From a virus: a stretch of 49,161 nt of DNA. The stretch lies in IMG/VR virus record IMGVR_UViG_3300030389_001563, positions 1-49,161 of that record. One strand, given 5' to 3'. The translations under genes were made by a program, and so were the position numbers. This document shows positions 46,434 to 49,161 of this stretch, one piece after another. Under the pieces are notes generated by a model. It was not told where the DNA came from. It searched no databases and saw nothing but the letters and a program-made list of their open reading frames with translations. Positions within the stretch are counted from its first letter, which is position 1. Every line of letters starts with the position of its first letter.

Positions 46434-46891
46434 ACTATTGTATACACTCCGTTAACTGTGATTGTAGCATTTGTAACTGTTATTGGGCCGCACGACAATC
46501 CATTAGTACCACTTGGTATCGTAATATCTGTTGTGATGCTGTTGCCATTTGTCCGTATAACAGAGTTATTGCCTAAGAATGGGTATCTCTCGTCTGATTG
46601 CGTCCGTGTAAAACTGTCGGCTATAGAAAACGAATCTGATACTATAATCTCTATGATATCGTTGAGACTTGCACCTGTGGTGAGCACTATGGATGTGCCA
46701 GAAGTCGCTGTATAGTCTATTGCAGTCCGTAATTTTACCCCATTCTGCCATACATCGACCAGATTTGCATCTAAATATGACAATATGAGAGCATTACTAT
46801 CTGAACCAGAGAACGTAGTTTGCCCTGCTGTGGCTTGATAATGGTATCTATCTCTAATGCCTTGTCCTGCTGATCGTCCTATGTATGGCAT
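46430..46891 (-). CDS. tail fibre/appendage protein, MPYIG family
   Basis: 153 residues: MPYIGRSAGQGIRDRYHYQATAGQTTFSGSDSNALILSYLDANLVDVWQNGVKLRTAIDYTATSGTSIVLTTGASLNDIIEIIV. This is a strongly conserved marine phage fibre module (GvR.ry.y.AtagQTtFsG.D.....l.Y......VylNGV.L....DYta). The C-terminal ends in a strand set NATITVNGVYTIV. It resembles 600-1055 in arrangement. Confidence 0.8.
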   Translation of the reverse strand: MPYIGRSAGQGIRDRYHYQATAGQTTFSGSDSNALILSYLDANLVDVWQNGVKLRTAIDYTATSGTSIVLTTGASLNDIIEIIVSDSFSIADSFTRTQSDERYPFLGNNSVIRTNGNSITTDITIPSGTNGLSCGPITVTNATITVNGVYTIV

Positions 46892-46895
46892 TTAA

Positions 46896-47903
46896 TCACC
46901 CACAATATAGTACGCAGGAGACTAATTTAACTCCTGTATTACTATCCCCTATTGTTACTTTACCTATTGTTTTACTTCTAATAACATCGTCTGATTGTAC
47001 TTTGGCTGTACCATCACCATTACTTTCTAGTAAATCTCCACCTGCACAAGCTCCTGTCACCTTTATAGACCCTATGCCTACTGATGAAACCATAAGTTTA
47101 TCTTGTGCTGTATAGCTATCTACCACACCATAGACTCTTTTATCTCCAACAGTATCAGAGATTTTAACCTTTGGATGGTCTGCTCTAGTCTGTCCTGCTC
47201 TAGGACAATCTGCTTCCTTTTTACCTTCACCTTGTTTAGTAGGATAAATATCTAACTCATCTATTGTACTTACTACTGTTCCCTTTTCAGTTTCTGTTGA
47301 GATGCCAGAGCTTTCGTGTCTACCTACAAAACCATCAAAAGAAACTGTTGAACCAGATACACCTATACTTCCCTCTGCTGTATTTTGTTGTTGAAAAAGA
47401 ACTATTGTGCCATCATTTAAATTTCTATTGAAAGTTGCAACGGCTTTTGCAGCTCCTTGAACACCCAATTCGCCATCATTTTCTAAAATAATGTGTTCAT
47501 CAGCATTTGTGCCACTCAAACTATTTGTATCTGTGCCTATTAACAGATGACCATTTGGGTCTATATTGATATCAGAAGTATCTGCACCATTACCACATCT
47601 AAAATTTAAATTTGTTCCCCCATAGCCTATCTGAAAGTCTGGTCTACTGTTCGCACCATCCCCAAAACCTACAAAAAAACTATCAGCAAGGTGTATACCA
47701 TTACCACTAGAAAAAGTTGGAGAGCTTAAACCCACCCCAATATTACCACTCGCATCTATTCTTATTCTCTCTGACCCTGCTGTATCAACAACAATGGTAT
47801 CGTCAGCAGAACTTGCATCTATGCTCGTATCACCATCAGCATCAAGAATTATCTCTTGACCATCAGCATCAATTCCTGCTCCTCTAACTTTAGTTAATGC
47901 CAC
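46896..47903 (-). CDS. tail fibre with possible C-terminal autoprotease-like domain
   Basis: 335 residues. The start MALTKVRGAGIDADGQEIILDADGDTSIDASSADDTIVVDTAGSERIRIDASGNIGVG is a standard marine fibre shaft. The C-terminal part (DKRVYGVVDSYTAQDKLMVSSVGIGSIKVTGACAGGDLLESNGDGTAKVQSDDVIRSKTIGKVTI) resembles Peptidase_G2-type intramolecular chaperone domains that trim fibre ends. The catalytic residues could not be placed, so the protease call is tentative. Confidence 0.65.
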   Translation of the reverse strand: MALTKVRGAGIDADGQEIILDADGDTSIDASSADDTIVVDTAGSERIRIDASGNIGVGLSSPTFSSGNGIHLADSFFVGFGDGANSRPDFQIGYGGTNLNFRCGNGADTSDINIDPNGHLLIGTDTNSLSGTNADEHIILENDGELGVQGAAKAVATFNRNLNDGTIVLFQQQNTAEGSIGVSGSTVSFDGFVGRHESSGISTETEKGTVVSTIDELDIYPTKQGEGKKEADCPRAGQTRADHPKVKISDTVGDKRVYGVVDSYTAQDKLMVSSVGIGSIKVTGACAGGDLLESNGDGTAKVQSDDVIRSKTIGKVTIGDSNTGVKLVSCVLYCG

Positions 47904-47912
47904 TTCTTACTC

Positions 47913-48326
47913 CTAGCTTGGTTTTGTTGGAAATTTTACACTACTTTCGTCTAATCCACCATTGCTATCTAGCTTTGGCTTGGCATCTTTTGTAATATCT
48001 CTCAATGCCTGTCTATATGTTTTCCAAGCAGATGTCATTGTAACGTCTGAATTTGCCATCCAGTCGCTCTCTGCAAGCATTTGTGTTCTTTTCTCCCTAA
48101 GAAGTCTCATAGGCTCTGCATCGACTAATTTCTTCTTCTCAGCCGATACTTTTGTCCATGTTGTTCCCCAGTCCTTTGGGTTTGAACTTTCTATAGCAGA
48201 ACCATTGCTGTCTGCTCCAGTAACCTTACGAAACATTTGGTTAAACTCTTCTTCATTTGTAGGCTCTCCTCTTAGAACCCACTCTGTAACTCCTAAACTC
48301 GATAATGCATTTGCTATTGTTGTCAT
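47913..48326 (-). CDS. tail fibre assembly chaperone
   Basis: 137 residues. The C-terminal half LREKRTQMLAESDWMANSDVTMTSAWKTYRQALRDITKDAKP ... SSVKFPTKPS is the tail assembly chaperone pattern seen also at 27280-27696. The N-terminal part NALSSLGVTEWVLRGEPTNEEEFNQMF is typical. It probably folds the fibre encoded next to it. The start overlaps the stop of the upstream fibre gene. Confidence 0.85.
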   Translation of the reverse strand: MTTIANALSSLGVTEWVLRGEPTNEEEFNQMFRKVTGADSNGSAIESSNPKDWGTTWTKVSAEKKKLVDAEPMRLLREKRTQMLAESDWMANSDVTMTSAWKTYRQALRDITKDAKPKLDSNGGLDESSVKFPTKPS

Positions 48327-48814
48327 TGTTTTATCTCCGTGACTGTTAGACTGTAAGATGAAGCACTATGTACCAGATATACTGTATCACCAGAATGTGA
48401 TTTGTAATAAGGTTCAAACATTAAAGTATCTGTGGAGGTCGCTGTATATGAACCTCCAAAAGCTATAGGCTGATAATTATAGTCTCTAGAGTAAGTAAGA
48501 TGATAGGTACCAGCACCACTCATTGCCGCTATTGATGCACTACCTACTTTTAAATACATCATTCCAGAAAGTTTGTGATTAGAAGCAGTTGTCGCTGCCA
48601 TAGCAGAAATATAATCGACAATAATTAAGCTGTTTGAAAATTTAGGGGTGAGACTACATTGTATTCCAGATGCCACAAGAGATGTAGAAGTTGTGCTTAT
48701 ATGAGAGGAACTAGCAACATATGTTCTTGCAACTTGCACAATATGACCACTAGGCATAGCCACTGTTCCTGCCGTAGTTTTACCCTGTATTGTGTCTACT
48801 GATAGTGTACTCAT
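48323..48814 (-). CDS. short tail fibre, MPSGxxxQV family
   Basis: 163 residues: MSTLSVDTIQGKTTAGTVAMPSGHIVQVARTYVASSSHISTTSTSLVASGIQCSLTPKFSNSLIIVDY, then a tip region ending YLVHSASSYSLTVTEIKQ. This matches the adaptor of 45888-46433 residue by residue over the first 40 positions. The start overlaps the upstream partial gene as ATGA. Confidence 0.75.
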   Translation of the reverse strand: MSTLSVDTIQGKTTAGTVAMPSGHIVQVARTYVASSSHISTTSTSLVASGIQCSLTPKFSNSLIIVDYISAMAATTASNHKLSGMMYLKVGSASIAAMSGAGTYHLTYSRDYNYQPIAFGGSYTATSTDTLMFEPYYKSHSGDTVYLVHSASSYSLTVTEIKQ

Positions 48815-49161
48815 TTCGCAATCTCCATAACAGAAAAGCTAATACGGCTGACATCATCGTTGTGACTCGCAGTATTCGTAAAAACAGATTCAAAAGACAC
48901 GGTATCGCCAATACTTCCTGTTGTTGTATCTTGAAACTCAACAAAAACTCTTACAGTTCTATCATTGTCTGTGCAATATGTTACTACATCAGAACCAGAA
49001 TTTAATCTATAACCTGCTTGAAATTGTCCACTGGTTGCTCCTCTGTTCACGGTACACCCTAATTTTACTAAGAAAAAAGAATCAGCTTGCTTTCTTGTGA
49101 AAGAAATAGATGATGTTCCTCTAGTTGTTGTATTGTTTACGTTAAAACCTGTTGTTGATGT
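48811..49161 (-). CDS. short tail fibre protein, 3' part, open at right window edge
   Basis: 116 residues in frame from the right edge, with no stop upstream; a GTG at 49050 is only an internal codon. Text: TSTTGFNVNNTTTRGTSSISFTRKQADSFFLVKLGCTVNRGATSGQFQAGYRL... ending FESVFTNTASHNDDVSRISFSVMEIAK. It continues in phase from the 22-codon fragment at 66-1. Together they give a 138-residue fibre with the family adaptor. The stop overlaps the next gene's ATG (ATGA). Confidence 0.7.
   Translation of the reverse strand, partial: TSTTGFNVNNTTTRGTSSISFTRKQADSFFLVKLGCTVNRGATSGQFQAGYRLNSGSDVVTYCTDNDRTVRVFVEFQDTTTGSIGDTVSFESVFTNTASHNDDVSRISFSVMEIAK

Noticed and set aside
1-49161. Integrase, attachment site, tRNA genes, DNA polymerase
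   Set aside because: Looked for on both strands; no tyrosine or serine recombinase motif, no tRNA cloverleaf and no polymerase motif was seen.

Overview
This 49,161-base window is a tailed bacteriophage genome and probably a complete circular one. The short fibre gene cut at the left edge (minus strand, 66 to 1) continues in the same frame, with no stop, into the reading frame that is open at the right edge (49161 to 48811). The virion genes are those of a siphovirus: HK97-type portal, protease and capsid, tape measure, GTA-like tail tip and a G/GT tail chaperone frameshift. No integrase, tRNA, DNA polymerase or CRISPR array was seen. The AT-rich sequence, GTA-like tail genes, ArdC-like and EF-hand proteins, and a large set of C1q-like and other small fibres suggest a phage of a marine bacterium, possibly an alphaproteobacterium. 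The host is an inference.

Layout. Minus strand 10.2-4.4 kb: a small HTH regulator, an O-like replication initiator carrying three iteron-like repeats inside its coding sequence, a primase-helicase, a TET-associated-type glycosyltransferase, and small and large terminase. Minus strand 4.4-0 kb and, across the junction, 49.2-43.7 kb: a long fibre with a cupredoxin-like insert and a bank of short fibres sharing N-terminal motifs. Plus strand 10.4-18.2 kb: the early operon (Cas4/RecB-like nuclease, Erf annealing protein, HNH nuclease, DUF932 protein, SleB-like cell-wall hydrolase, many small unknowns). Minus strand 35.2-18.2 kb: protease, capsid, tail-tip genes, connectors, tail tube, chaperone, tape measure, holin, endolysin, small membrane proteins, methyltransferase and thermonuclease. 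Plus strand 35.2-37.5 kb: a second early-type island inserted in the late region. Minus strand 43.7-37.6 kb: three very small genes, connector, portal, and a MuF minor head protein fused to a metallopeptidase-like domain, followed by two small paralogous genes.

The most unusual feature is regulatory. Four plus-strand loci (14.12, 15.94, 35.24 and 35.96 kb) share a promoter and leader, each followed by one gene and then a strong hairpin. All four leaders, plus two internal start sites, use the ribosome-binding sequence AATGGGAG. A terminator hairpin at 37.42-37.46 kb, downstream of a TATAAT box, presents its exact complement CTCCCATT in a ten-base loop. This looks like a phage-encoded antisense RNA, or a 3' mRNA loop, aimed at the phage's own early ribosome-binding sites.

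Other points of interest are the MuF-metallopeptidase with candidate immunity genes, the iterons inside the initiator gene, the -1 frameshift site in the tail chaperone, a glycosyltransferase without a visible TET partner, and a tail-tip block placed directly after the capsid genes. All calls come from reading the sequence; no database search was run.
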